Positions 22,010 to 33,394 of a stretch of DNA of 64,000 nucleotides are shown here, piece after piece. Location of the stretch: contig CM051521.1 of assembly GCA_028015205.1 (NCBI GenBank), positions 69,858,314 through 69,922,313 on the forward strand, in the 5' to 3' direction. The notes beneath the pieces were generated by a model. That model had not been told where the DNA came from and did no database searches. It worked only from the letters and a program-made list of their open reading frames with translations. The position numbers and the translations under genes were made by a program. The stretch comes from Mytilisepta virgata (Eukaryota; Mollusca; Bivalvia; Mytilida; Mytilidae). Every line of letters starts with the position of its first letter. The stretch's first letter is position 1.

Positions 22010-22449
22010 AGTTGTTTTTGATTTTGTTTACTTCCTGAAACGTATGATTATTTAGCTAACAGGTGCTTATTTGCCCTATTAATATATATTTTGTCAGACG
22101 TCTCCATCGATTTTGAAGTTGTCCGCATGAGGGTAACAACAAATCGTTTTAACAGAAGATTCCTTAGCAAAAACTGGACGACATGTCGAAGTACGGAGTT
22201 GTTACTCTCTTGCGGACATACTTTAAATCGACACTTAAAGACAATTATTGGCTAAATTTTGCGATTTTCTATAAAATAACCGATTTTCGTCGGGAATTAT
22301 GACGTCATCGCACGCACAAAACATTAAAACTATCGTTAAATAAATAAAACATGTATGGCACATTGGAATACAAACTAAAACCAAAGGTAAACATTCTTTT
22401 TATTTTTGGACATATTTTAGGCCAAAATCGGGCCTTATCATACCTGGTC
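22010..22449. other. Non-repetitive AT-rich sequence, nothing recognised
   Basis: No gene, splice-bounded exon or repeat was supported between the palindrome and the minisatellite-like stretch. Confidence 0.4.
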
Positions 22450-22593
22450 CTTTTCCATAAGGTACGAAATGGTATACATGTTAATATTCCATGAGGTACG
22501 AAATGGTCAAGATACGAAATGGTCAGGGTACGAAATGGTTTTTACCATGGTATGAAATATGGGGGTGAGAAATGGTTAGGATACGAAATGACT
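22450..22593. repeat. Irregular GGTACGAAATGG repeat
   Basis: TACGAAATGG or a one-base variant recurs six or more times at irregular spacing. It is related to the regular 34-bp array at 15979-16295. The MITE at 22595 abuts it. Confidence 0.7.
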
Positions 22594-22594
22594 A

Positions 22595-23094
22595 TACAGT
22601 CAAACCTGCTTTTAACGGCCACAATTGGGACAAAAGTAAAGTGGCCGCATAAGACAGGTGACCGTTTAATCAAGTTTTACACTGAGCGGCAATTCCGTAT
22701 TTTGCTTTCCGGTCAAGAACGATCAAGATATTATCGTTGTCTAACATACAAATATGGCGGTTCGACTGAGATGAAACGATGTTTTTTTCCACAATCGACC
22801 GTAAATGAACGATGAGATTGATAATTTCAATGATAATTAAGCTATGCCATTAATTAAAGATGATTTGAAAGTCAATTAACGATGATTTTAACATTTATAG
22901 AAAGGTAAATGACCGCTTAATTTAGGTAAATTTCAAGCTTCGGTACCATTTGTTGTGACCGCTGGCCGCGTAAGACAGGTGACCGCTTATTCGAGTTAAA
23001 TTAACACGTAAAACTATTTGGGCGGACTCCAGGACGACCGCTGAAGGCAGGTGGCTGCTTAATTGAGGTGACCGTTAGGGCAGATTTGACTGTA
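22595..23094. mobile_element. 500-bp MITE with TA target duplication, Tigger/pogo-like
   Basis: The ends are TACAGTCAAACCTGC (22595-22609) and GCAGATTTGACTGTA (23080-23094), inverted repeats with one mismatch, each outermost TA being the likely target duplication. Subterminal motifs GTGGCCGCATAAGACAGGTGACC and their variants repeat in both orientations. CAGTCAAACC ends are typical of mariner-superfamily pogo/Tigger elements. There is no transposase frame, so it is non-autonomous. Confidence 0.8.
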
Positions 23095-23440
23095 ATTCGC
23101 CCAACAAAGGGTTGACCGATTCGTCTGAAAATTTCATGGCAGGTAGATCTTGACCTTTTTTACTCTAAATGCGTAAGTTTTTGAGATATACATGATATAA
23201 GCAAAAAACTACAGTTTATCTCCTAGGTTCTATTTTTAGCGATGGTGTGCATGTTTCTTGACGGACAATAGAATAAAACACAAACTTTATTCTAGATACC
23301 CTAAGGATCATTCAGTCTAAGTATTGCTGTAATTGGTTCAGTGGTTTTAAAGGATAAGATCTTTGGAAAAGTTTATGACGGATGACACCAAGTGATAGCA
23401 AAAGCTCACACGTCCTTTTAGAACAGGCGAGCAAAAAATT
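23095..23440 (+). mobile_element. 3' fragment of a GAGGCTC-family element
   Basis: It begins inside the CAACAAAGGGTTGACCGATT unit seen at 44030 and 51780. It ends with CCTTTTAGAACAGGCGAGCAAAAA, a decayed terminal hairpin. The 5' part was removed or replaced where the MITE now lies. Confidence 0.55.
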
Positions 23441-23524
23441 CTACAGATACTGTTTTATTCTATGTCACCTTAGAATTCAGAGAATTCAATCAATTAGAAT
23501 AATCACCCATGGCAGTTACATGAC

Positions 23525-24025
23525 TTATAGCTAAGATGGATGGATGAATTATTGTTTAACATCCAGTGGCAACCATTAGGTGCATATCAGGACAAGAACA
23601 TGTTGATATGATATGAATATGATCCCTGCTTTGTACTAGACCGACACACTGAGCCTGATTTTTATACATGCAAACTCACGAGGTAAATGTACGCAGGAAG
23701 ACATCTCACCCCAATCGGACACATTATACTGACTCCGAGCTAACCAGTCCTTTGCTCTTACTCCTATATGCAGACATGATTTTGACAACAGGGGAAACAA
23801 AGCGGAAATGATGATTCGGCAGCCATTTTACTATGTATAATAAAGGATCTGTAATGGACAAATACAGACTTCCAAAAGTGGGAAAAAAAATCAGGCCTGT
23901 ATATGCCACGTGCTTTGCAGAGGGCAGCAAATACCAATTTTAATGTCACTGGTTTGACCCGGCCAGGGATCGAAACTGCAACCTTCTGCAATCGAGGCGA
24001 GCACGCTACCACGAAACCATCGAGG
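23525..24025 (-). mobile_element. Probable tRNA-headed SINE
   Basis: On the minus strand a tRNA-like head lies at about 24020-23960: A box TGGTTTCGTGGTAGCG (24019-24004) and B box GTTTCGATCCC (23976-23966). About 330 bp further on is the tail phrase GCCACTGGATGTTAAACAAT (near 23565-23546), followed by ATTCATCCATCC. A similar tail, GCCACTGGACGTTAAGCAAC with CAATCAATCAAC, occurs at 59748-59778 on the plus strand. The layout suits a SINE that borrows a LINE 3' end. No target duplication was verified. Confidence 0.5.
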
Positions 24026-24234
24026 TGATTTATAGCCAAGATAAATTTTTAAAAATTCCAGAACTGTTTAATATTATATATCAGTGTCTGAAGTTACCTC
24101 ATATATAAAATTGCTTGTACATTGTGTTTTGTTGTTATATCTTGTAGATAATTATATCTGTTTGTATGTATTTTATGGCCTTTTAGGGTCCTTGTTTGGT
24201 TCAATAAAATGTTCTTATCGAATAAATATTATAC

Positions 24235-24323
24235 CTATCACGAAATGCAGTATATAATTCCCACAGGGTATCTAGAGGTAGATCTGTAAACTCTAAATAA
24301 TCTGACTTGCCAGATTTCTTCAC
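24235..24323 (-). CDS. zzef1: zzef1-like internal exon
   Basis: The acceptor TTTATTTCAG precedes 24323 and the donor GATAG|GTATAA is at 24235/24234. The 89-nt exon starts in phase 0 with VKKSGKSDYLEFTDLPLDTL and ends in phase 2 after AFRD. It continues exactly from the 31.1 kb exon. LEFTDLPLDTLWELY resembles the LDFAGLDLQIFWNFY stretch I recall from vertebrate ZZEF1. The large inverted-repeat element at 24366 lies only about 40 bases upstream of the acceptor. Confidence 0.75.
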
Positions 24324-25102
24324 CTGAAATAAACAGTATTTATCTTTCACATGTAGCATTAACAATTAGTCCAGTCAATCTAGCATAAATTTGACCCTAA
24401 CCTTAAAGTAATTGCAAAAGAAGATTTTTAAGTTTTAATCTTTAGCATTATACCCCAAATATACACAGAAAAAAGTCTAACAAAATCTAACTTGAGGAAG
24501 ACTAAAAAATCACGATTTTAAATTTCCTATGGAGATTTGCATTGAAAATGGGAGATAACTCTGCAAAAAAGGCAGAAATATCAATAAAAACTGATACAAA
24601 ATTTAACTTTACCGCTTCTATTCAGCAGAATGTATTGATTCTTGATATTTTATCCATCTTTAGAGTATAACAAACAACTCTAAAAGTGTTTTCATATCTT
24701 TTATCAAGCTACAACCAAGATTTCGTAATTCATTAGTTGACCATTTATTAAATTTTTCAACAGGTCAAGGTAAAGAATCTCAAATTTAATAAAAATGATT
24801 AAGCACATATTCTTCTTTTTGTGGTTTAAAGTTTCTTTAAACAAGGTAGATGCTGAACAAATATAATTTACAGATATAAACAATACCAAATTTTCACATT
24901 ATTTTTTCAAAATGGTCACAAAGCCACAAATTTGCAATTTCTTTAATGAAAAATGTGCAAAAAAAATTAAAAATACCCATAACACTTCGGTTTTGTACAT
25001 TTCATGAGCAGACGATTATATAATATAGTCAAATACGAACTTATAACCCCATCAAAGTGTCATACTTTACATGAATTTTAAAAAATGGGTCAAAGACACA
25101 AA

Positions 25103-26819
25103 TGGCCGGGTTGCTGGGTGTTTACTGTAGTGGTGACAAAGGTGATTACAAGATCATATTGCACATTGGCAGTCATGAATTTTATATAGACAAAATCAGA
25201 CATATTGTATGTTGGTGTACGAGCACAGAGGCAGCCATCAATTTAATTAGAAATAGGTGAAGTAAGCAATATTTGATTTGATTACATGTTGATAAACACT
25301 TGTTTGGAAAAATGGGAAATAATTCCTGAAATAATTCCATAAAGTGAGGTGCACATCTTCAATATATATAGAAACATTCTGTGAAGTTTCAAGGATGTGG
25401 GTGAAAAACTGTAGGAGGAGTTGATTTCACAAAATAGGTACCCTCTATTGAAGATGTCAATAAAAAAACAACTAAGTTCCAAAGTTTGGAAAAATGGGAA
25501 ATAATTCCTGAAATAACTCCATAAAGTGAGGTGCACATCTTCAATATATATAGAAACATTCTACGAAGTTTCAAGGGTGTGGGTGAAAAACTGTAGGAGG
25601 AGTTGATTTCACAAAATAGGTACCCTCTATTGAAGATGTCAATAAAAAACGACTAAGTTCCAAAGTTTGGAAAAATGGGAAATAATTCCTGAAATAATTC
25701 CATAAAGTGAGGTGCACATCTTCAATATATATAGAAACACTCTATAAAGTTTCAAGGATGTGGGTGAAAAAATGTAGGAGGAGTTGATTTCACAAAATAG
25801 GTACCCTCTATTGAAGATGTCAATAAAAAACGACTAAGTTCCAAAGTTTGGAAAAATGGGAAATAATTCCTGAAATAATTCCATAAAGTGAGGTGCACAT
25901 CTTCAATATATATAGAAACATTCTATAAAGTTTCAAGGATGTGGGTGAAAAAATGTAGGAGGAGTTGATTTCACAAAATAGGTACCCTCTGTTGAAGATG
26001 TCAATAAAAAACGACTAAGTTCCAAAGTTTGGAAAAATGGGAAATAATTCCTGAAATAATTCCATAAAGTGAGGTGCACATCTTCAATATATATAGAAAC
26101 ATTCTGTGAAGTTTCAAGGATGTGGGTGAAAAACTGTAGGAGGAGTTGATTTCACAAAATAGGTACCCTCTATTGAAGATGTCAATAAAAAAACAACTAA
26201 GTTCCAATGTTTGGAAAAATGGGAAATAATTCCTGAAATAACTCCATAAAGTGAGGTGCACATCTTCAATATATATAGAAACATTCTATGAAGTTTCAAG
26301 GGTGTGGGTGAAAAACTGTAGGAGGAGTTGATTTCACAAAATAGGTACCCTCTATTGAAGATGTCAATAAAAAACGACTAAGTTCCAAAGTTTGGAAAAA
26401 TGGGAAATAATTCTGAAATAATTCCATAAAGTGAGGTGCACATCTTCAATATATATAGAAACATTCTATGAAGTTTCAAGGATGTGGGTGAAAAACTGTA
26501 GGAGGAGTTGATTTCACAAGATAGGTACCCTCTATTTTAGATGTCAATAAAAAACGACTAAGTTCCAAAGTTTGGAAAAATGGGAAATAATTCCTGAAAT
26601 AATTCCATAAAGTGAGGTGCACATCTTCAATATATATAGAAACATTCTATGAAGTTTCAAGGATGTGGGTGAAAAACTGTAGGAGGAGTTGATTTCACAA
26701 AATAGGTACCCATTTTCCCCGACCGCCCGCCGCCCGCCGCCGCCCGCCGCCGCCCGCCCGCCGCCCGCCCGACATTCACCATACTATAACCCGGATTTGC
26801 ACTCTGTGCAACCCGGCCA
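25103..26819. repeat. First TIR-bounded satellite unit
   Basis: It is bounded by TGGCCGGGTTGC (25103-25114) and its reverse complement GCAACCCGGCCA (26808-26819). The 181-bp units begin at 25311, 25493, 25674, 25855, 26036, 26218, 26399 and 26579 (counted from AATGGGAAAT), so spacing is 180-182. The last unit breaks into a roughly 60-bp GC-only tract of CCGCC/CCCG repeats (26718-26771) before the right end. The open frames of 61-99 codons on the minus strand are translations of the repeat, not genes. Confidence 0.85.
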
Positions 26820-26841
26820 AAAAATGGGTCAAAGACACAAA

Positions 26842-27856
26842 TGGCCGGGTTGCTGGGTGTTTATTGTAGTGATGACAAAGGTGATTACAAGATCATATTG
26901 CACATGGGAAATAATTCTTGAAATAATTCCATAAAGTGAGGTGCACATCTTCAATATATATAGAAACATTCTATGAAGTTTCAAGGATGTGGGTGAAAAA
27001 CTGTAGGAGGAGTTGATTTCACAAAATAGGTACCCTCTATTGAAGATGTCAATAAAAAAACAACTAAGTTCCAATGTTTGGAAAAATGGGAAATAATTCC
27101 TGAAATAACTCCATAAAGTGAGGTGCACATCTTCAATATATATAGAAACATTCTATGAAGTTTCAAGGATGTGGGTGAAAAACTGTAGGAGGAGTTGATT
27201 TCACAAAATAGGTACCCTCTATTGAAGATGTCAATAAAAAACGACTAAGTTCCAAGGTTTGGAAAAATGGGAAATAATTCCTGAAATAATTCCATAAAGT
27301 GAGGTGCACATCTTCAATATATATAGAAACATTCTATGAAGTTTCAAGGATGTGGGTGAAAAATTGTAGGAGGAGTTGATTTCACAAAATAGGTACCCTC
27401 TATTGAAGATGTCAATAAAAAAACAACTAAGTTCCAAAGTTTGGAAAAATGGGAAATAATTCCTGAAATAACTCCATAAAGTGAGGTGCACATCTACAAT
27501 ATATATAGAAACATTCTATGAAGTTTCAAGGATGTGGGTGAAAAACTGTAGGAGGAGTTGATTTCACAAAATAGGTACCCTCTATTGAAGATGTCAATAA
27601 AAAACGACTAAGTTCCAAAGTTTGGAAAAATGGGAAATAATTCCTGAAATAATTCCATAAAGTGAGGTGCACATCTTCAATATATATAGAAACATTCTAT
27701 GAAGTTTCAAGGATGTGGGTGAAAAACTGTAGGAGGAGTTGATTTCACAAAATAGGTACCCATTTTCCCCACCCGCCCGCCGCCCGCCGCCTGCCCGCCG
27801 CCCGCCCGACATTCACCATACTATAACCCAGATTTGCACTCTGTGCAACCCAGCCA
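26842..27856. repeat. Second TIR-bounded satellite unit
   Basis: The left end TGGCCGGGTTGC at 26842-26853 is followed by a head nearly identical to the first copy. The 181-bp units run from 26905, with AATGGG at 27085, 27266, 27448 and 27629. The same GC-rich tract lies at 27768-27808. The right end GCAACCCAGCCA (27845-27856) carries one change. Two unit variants (CAACTAAG and CGACTAAG spacers) appear in partly alternating order, which suggests copying of larger blocks. Confidence 0.85.
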
Positions 27857-28081
27857 AAAATCAACAAAAAACTGACAAAAAAGAGTAATTTTTGCAGAGT
27901 TATCTCCCCTTTCCAATGTTAATTTCCATAGGAAATTAAAAATGCTGATTTTGAGTTTTCCTCAAGTTAGATTTTATGGGACTTTTTTCTGTGTATATTT
28001 GGGGCTTAATGCTATAGATTAGAACTAAAACATTTTCTGTTGCAATTAGTTTGAGGTTAAAACTTAGTTTGACTGGACTAA

Positions 28082-29879
28082 ATCAGAAATTTATTTGCAA
28101 TTCTATTTCAAATAGTAGCTTAATATACATGTATAAAATAATTTTGTGGAGTACCGTCATAACTCTACTTATTGGATGGCCTAATTATTCAACATTTTTG
28201 AAAATTCAAGGAAAAATGAATTTTTCGATAACTATTTTTTGGATGATTTCAAAATTGTCAAAGTTATGATCTTTGTTCTCAGGTGGTGACAATCAGTATT
28301 TTTAACTTCTTTGATAAGTTAATTACTTTCAGTCCTCATCGAGTGTTTATTTTGTCTTTCTAAACAATTTAAACTATCTATCTTAATAAATTTGATTGAA
28401 ACAAGATCGATTTTTAAGTAAAATTTTATTGAATTTTTCCTACATGGAAGTTTATTTTTGAGGTACCAGTATACAAATAGGTTTTATTTATTTTGTAAGT
28501 TCGAATTTTGTCCTCCAATTATAAAAGAAATTTTTTCAATATAGAATTTCTTCTATATTGAAGTTTAAGTTGCTGTAAATTAAGAATAAAGGTTAATATA
28601 TCAGTGAATTAGGTTCAAAAGATAGGGAATGGTTCATAGAAGAGTTTCATTAATAATTTATTTAGCATACACCCACCCATCCGTATTAAAATAATGATTT
28701 GCCCAGCATTGTCTCAGAGTATCTATCCCAATCTGTTGAAAGTTTTACGAAAGTGATGTTTACATGTGAAAAATGTGAAGTAATTTGCTGAAAAAACAAG
28801 GTGAAATGGACCTGGGACTATTATACTAATGGGACTGGAAACCGTTATGCCAATCAGTGTAGTTATACTCAACATCACGGTCGTTAAAACGCACGCGAGA
28901 CTTGACGATACGCCATATTGTTTTGACAGTGATATAGACAGCGTGCTTTGATCGCATAATTTTTATAAGTTGTTTTTATAGTTATTCGAAAAGATAATCC
29001 TTTATGTAAACATGATTACTATTATGATAAAAGGTATTTCGATCTTTGACAGTTGTTATTAATCACCAAATCCTGCCTTAAATGTGAAAAACAGACATTT
29101 AAAGGTTGAAATTTTTCCGGATGATTACAGCGTGGGGACACTGTGGGAAAAAATGATTTACAAAATTTCTTATAACTGTTGGTTGGAAAGAGATAAGCGA
29201 GTTCTGTTTGTTGTTAAATCATATTTATTGATTACAGGTTGGATTGACCTATTTTTATTGTCACTTTTTAAAGTGAAAAGTGGAATATAAATCTCCTTCT
29301 CATTACAACCGGAAACCACATGCAGGGCTCAAATATATTATACTGCTCCTATAAAATTGCCTACTCCTATTATGTGTGTAACATTTGTAGTAAAATCAGG
29401 GTTTTTATTGCTTAGTAATGGTCTTCGGGTGGCATGAGCATTTGACTTCGTGAAATTATGTACAATAGGTTCCACAATCAGAACTACAAAATTAGGCCTT
29501 TCACAGCTATTGTTGCCATATATATGCATATTGAATAGGGGTAGATTTTCTTATAAATGGAGCTAAAAATGCTTTGCCAATGTTTTTTTCGAAATCATAT
29601 ATATATTCAATTTGTTAAAATAATTAAATAATTCATATATTTTTAATTTTTTGTTCATTTAATTATATTTCTTTATTTTAAATCCACCTATTTTAACGCT
29701 ATAAACATGCTGACATGTTCGCCGAAATAAATTGTTTACATGTATCGAAGGCTAATTAACCACGTGACACGATAAGCTGTCAATCAAATTGGGGGTATGG
29801 AGTTCAATGGTTTATGAGATTTGAACATTGTGTATTAAAATGTGTTAAAGGGACAAACATTTTTACAGATTTTGAAATA
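28082..29879. other. AT-rich sequence with no recognised gene
   Basis: Contents are unremarkable except for a solo copy of the palindrome arm, CTGGGACTATTATACTA, at 28812-28828. The plus-strand frames at 28051-28269 and 29084-29290 lack domains or splice context. This is intron sequence between the 31.1 and 24.3 kb exons. Confidence 0.45.
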
Positions 29880-30610
29880 ATTAAAAATTATTGATTTGAG
29901 GGACGAGGATGGTTTAGGGGTGACGATTTTAACGGTGTATGAGATGAACATTATTGATTTGATGGGAGTGGTGATAATGCCCTGGAGAAGCGAGAAATGC
30001 ATCATTTGGTGCGTCTTACCATGGGGAATAAGAAAATATATGGTTTTGGTGTAGGGATTTTAACGGTTTATGATATAATTGAACATTATTGATTTGATGG
30101 GAGTGGTGATACCCCCTGTGGAAGTGAGGTATGTGTTATTTGGTACGTCTTACCATAGAGAATAAGAAAATATATGGTTTAAGGGTGGGGATTTTAACGG
30201 TTTATGAGATAATTGAACATAATTGAATTAATAGGAGTGGTGATAACCCCCTGGGGAAGCGAGGTATTTGTCATTTGGTGCGTCTTGCCGTTGGGGAATA
30301 AGAAAATATATGGTTTAGGAGCGGGGATTTTAATGGTTTATGAGATAATTGGGCATTATTGATTTATGGGAGTGAGGATCACCCTACTGAAAGAATGAGG
30401 TACATGTCATTTAATGTGTCTTGTTACAGAGAATAATAAAATTTATGATTTTAGGCTATGGCTTTTAACTGCATATGAAATTTTTCAAAATTATCGACTT
30501 TGTGGGTTAGGGATGACCCCCCTAGTGAAACGAGCTATATGTCATTTAATAGGTGTTGCCACGGTGTATAATAAAATATATGATATGAGATGGTTATTGG
30601 TCACTCTCGT
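29880..30610 (+). repeat. Tandem array of about 135-bp units
   Basis: AGAAAATATATGG or its variant starts at 30031, 30165, 30301, 30436 and 30571, a spacing of 134-136. Units also share GGTTTATGAGATAATTG, GATGGGAGTGGTGAT and GCGTCTTACCATGG phrases. The last two units are more diverged. No flanking terminal structure was seen. Confidence 0.8.
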
Positions 30611-31035
30611 AGTTTTTTTCGATGAAAAAAAATTTTGCCATGTCGTCCTATAGTAAACCCCTAGCCTCTTTGAACTCCACATTATACGTCTCAGTGACCC
30701 CCATCAAAAAATGAATAATATTAAGCAATTCTAGAAACATTGATTTTTCATCATTGAAAACCTCAGATCCATAACTCTGACGGTTATTGAGAACTTGAAC
30801 GAACAAAATCAAAGAGGAAGAAAAAAAATGTGTGATAAAAATCGCAAATCAAAATCTATAAGTCTCCCACTTTGTTTGGAAGACTTAATAAATAGAGTAA
30901 TTACGGTAATTCCTTTTCAAGTCACTAGTACATGCATGTACTACTATTAAATTGGAATCCCTGAATATAATTGTGTCGGGATCCCTAATACACATAGATA
31001 TCTGACTAAAAAAAAGCTGTGAGATTGTTTCATAC
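30611..31035. other. Intronic sequence, nothing recognised
   Basis: This lies between the 135-bp array and the 31.1 kb exon. No repeat or gene was supported. Confidence 0.4.
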
Positions 31036-31134
31036 CTGATCCTGTGTTAAATCTACAAGAAATTCCAAGACATGTTCTATTATCTCTACGCTGTTACAAT
31101 TTGGTTTCTTCTCTGAATTAGGGGGATGCTTGAC
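31036..31134 (-). CDS. zzef1: zzef1-like internal exon
   Basis: The acceptor TTTTGTTGTAG precedes 31134 and the donor GATCAG|GTATGA is at 31036/31035. The exon is 99 nt, exactly 33 codons, phase 0 at both ends. It starts VKHPPNSEKKPN and ends with VEIIEHVLEFLVDLTQDQ. The last part resembles the LLRTLQFIQQLAHDLVQQK stretch recalled from vertebrate ZZEF1. Phase and order agree with the flanking exons at 33.6 and 24.3 kb. Confidence 0.75.
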
Positions 31135-31524
31135 CTACAACAAAACCATAAGAGAATATTTTCAGCTGATCGTAGAAAATCTGCTGTAGAATAGAAGAAT
31201 AATTTCAATCTTTAGCTGTTTCTCTGGAATTATTTTTACCTCTTTAATTACACAAGAGGAAAAGTGATGGCAATAGCTCAAATGTGAAATTCAGTATATC
31301 ACTCAATTACCTAACTTGTTAATAGTAACTTCACAATTATTTTGAAAACATTCCTTGAAAGCAATTTTATGTACAATGTAGTGTCCGACATGTCTTAAAA
31401 GTTTTATATTTGCAGAAGACGCAGGATGACTAGTCACTATCTAGGAATGATTTTAAATTAGTTTTCTTCCTGGAAAATTTCCGCTCATTTACCTACCATA
31501 ACTAGTATGTAGACATAATCCCAT

Positions 31525-31760
31525 CCCACTATGATCAGTTTGACAGACTGAATCTTACCCTATCTCCACCAATATGGCAAACTGAGAGAATTCTACCCTA
31601 TCCTTACCAGCAAGATAGACAGACAGAATCCTATCCTACATTTATTAGAATGACAGACAGACAGACAGATTGAATCTTACCCTATTTCCACCAGTAAGAC
31701 AGACAGACAACAACAATAATAACACCCCCCCCCCCCCCGACCCCCCCCCCCCCCCCCAAT
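31525..31760. repeat. About 42-bp minisatellite and poly-C tract
   Basis: Units of the form CCAATATGGCAAACTGAGAG..AATCCTACCCTA recur about every 40-45 bases with GACAGACAGA expansions. A related block lies at 33395-33560. Runs of C at 31726-31739 and 31741-31757 follow; their length is prone to sequencing error. Confidence 0.6.
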
Positions 31761-32189
31761 ATATAAATAGTTGTACAACAGGGACATAGATAACATTTAA
31801 AAGTGTATTTTAAAATTAACAAGAAAAATAAATGGAAATATGAAATACACAAGTCGAACAAAATACAATCGTAAAAAAAACAACAACAATTCTGAAAAGT
31901 TAAAAATACCCAACGTTTCGACCAATATGGTCTTTATCACGAGCATGTAAAAAATAAAAATTGAAACCCAGAGTAAGACTGAGTCCATACAAAAATATAT
32001 ACAAAAAGAAAATTTATTTGACATGGGTGTCGATCAGTAAACGTACTTCATAGAAAATATATAAATGGCAAGGTAGATAGTTAAACTATATAGTAAAAAT
32101 AAGTAAAAAAATATATTTGACGTCATGATTTATAGAAAACATATCATATATAAGATAACTGTATCACAAAAAGCTAGTGTGCATACTTA
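31761..32189. other. AT-rich sequence, nothing recognised
   Basis: No gene or clear repeat was supported. The 75-codon minus-strand frame at 31797-32024 is AT-driven. Confidence 0.4.
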
Positions 32190-32948
32190 GTAAATGAATT
32201 GAACAAGAAACAAGAAGATTTTTCAATGAATTTTCCCATAAGGTCCCATGTAAAACTAAGTTCGGCCATCTTGGTTGATCGTACAGTTCATTCGAGACAC
32301 ATCTTCTTCTGTAAGAGGACCATCTAAGGACCACTGCTGCTAAGTTTGGTTGCAATTGGCTCAGTGCATTTTTAAATGAATTTTTCGTAGGGTCCTAATG
32401 TTAAACTATGTTGGGCTGTGGCAGCCATCTTGGTTGGAGGTCCGGGCCACCAGACACAATTTTGAAAGGAGACCACCTTATGACCATTCCACCACAGTTT
32501 GGTTCTAATTGGGCAAGCAGTTTCAGACAAGAAGATTTTTTTGGAATTTCCCATAAGGTCCTATGTTAAACTAAATTCTGCTGTGGCGGCCATCTTGGTC
32601 AAATGTTGGGACCATCAGACACAATTTGGAAGGGGACTACCCAAGGATCATTTCAACAAATTTTGGTGGCATAGAAGATTCAGAGGAGAATATTTTTAAA
32701 ATTTTTACCCCCTTTTTTTCTATTTTTAGCTTGGCCGCCAACTTGTTTGAAGGTCAGGGACACCAGACACAATTTTAGAAGAGGATCATCCAAGGGCCAT
32801 TCCAGCAAAGTTTGGTCCCAATTGGCCCAATGATTTCTGAGAAGATCAAAATGTGAATTGAGGATGACAGACAACAGACGACAGACACAGATGACAGACA
32901 ACAAGTGATAACAATAGCTCAGATGACCCTTCGGGTCAGGTGAGCTAA
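32190..32948 (+). mobile_element. 5'-truncated GAGGCTC-family element with 166-bp core units
   Basis: Four core units with GCCATCTTGG, GACACAATT and TTTGGTTCCAATTGGC-type phrases are followed by a GACAGACAACAGACG tract and the terminal hairpin GACCCTTCGGGTC, then AGGTGAGCTAA ending at 32948. The stem differs from other copies at both arms while keeping pairing. The frames at 32164-33057 are repeat translations. Confidence 0.65.
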
Positions 32949-32969
32949 AAATTCTGACCCAGACACAGT

Positions 32970-33235
32970 TGCATGAGAAAACAAGAGTGGACACACTCAA
33001 GCATGCAATTGAGGTCAAGGTCCAGAGACAAGTGTCAGACTGGCATGTACCCATCAAGAACTATCAATAGACAAAATACAGTGGGTCTAGATATTAGTTT
33101 CTGAGAAATGGACTTAACCACGAAAAAGTGACAAAGGCACTGAAGCGTGAAATTGAGGTCAAAGTCTCAAACCAGGTGTCAGACTGAAATGTACCCAGCA
33201 AGCCAAATATGTTGGGTGTAGGCTCCTACTTACAA
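32970..33235 (+). repeat. Two units of about 145 bp, related copy at 54655-54800
   Basis: Both units contain a GAGGTCAAGG-like phrase, a GTGTCAGACTG motif and GTACCCA. The copy at 54655-54800 has GTGTCAGACTGGCATGTACC and GGACTTAA as well. No ends were identified. Confidence 0.6.
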
Positions 33236-33394
33236 TCACAAGTATGAAAGATAAGAGAATCCTACTCCATGGTTCAAAGTACAGAAGGTGCCAAAAAACT
33301 GGAAATTGGGAAGAATCCAATATTTTTTAAATATTTATATAGGAATATATAAAGACTAAAATGGTCAAAATCTGCAAAAGTTTCAAGCATGCGA

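Larger units (their letters stand above)
24366..28081. mobile_element. 3.7-kb element with about 230-bp terminal inverted repeats
   Basis: 24366-24600 and 27857-28081 are inverted copies at roughly 80 percent identity. The outer ends are TTAGTCCAGTCAA and TTGACTGGACTAA, and both arms share CCAAATATACACAGAAAAAAG and AGATAACTCTGCAAAAA. Inside lie about 500 bp of unique AT-rich DNA and then two direct copies of a TGGCCGGGTTGC...GCAACCCGGCCA unit (25103-26819 and 26842-27856), each holding a 181-bp satellite array. No transposase frame is present. It could be a foldback or DNA transposon that carries satellite. Confidence 0.75.

Noticed and set aside
25311..27760. CRISPR-like array
   Set aside because: The units are 181 bp and contiguous, without variable spacers, and the DNA is eukaryotic. 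It is a satellite.
25282..27812. Series of similar minus-strand proteins (61-99 codons, MHLTLWSYFRNYF-type)
   Set aside because: They are translations of the 181-bp satellite in one frame. Each ends at the unit boundary, and the DNA is conserved equally at all codon positions as far as can be seen.
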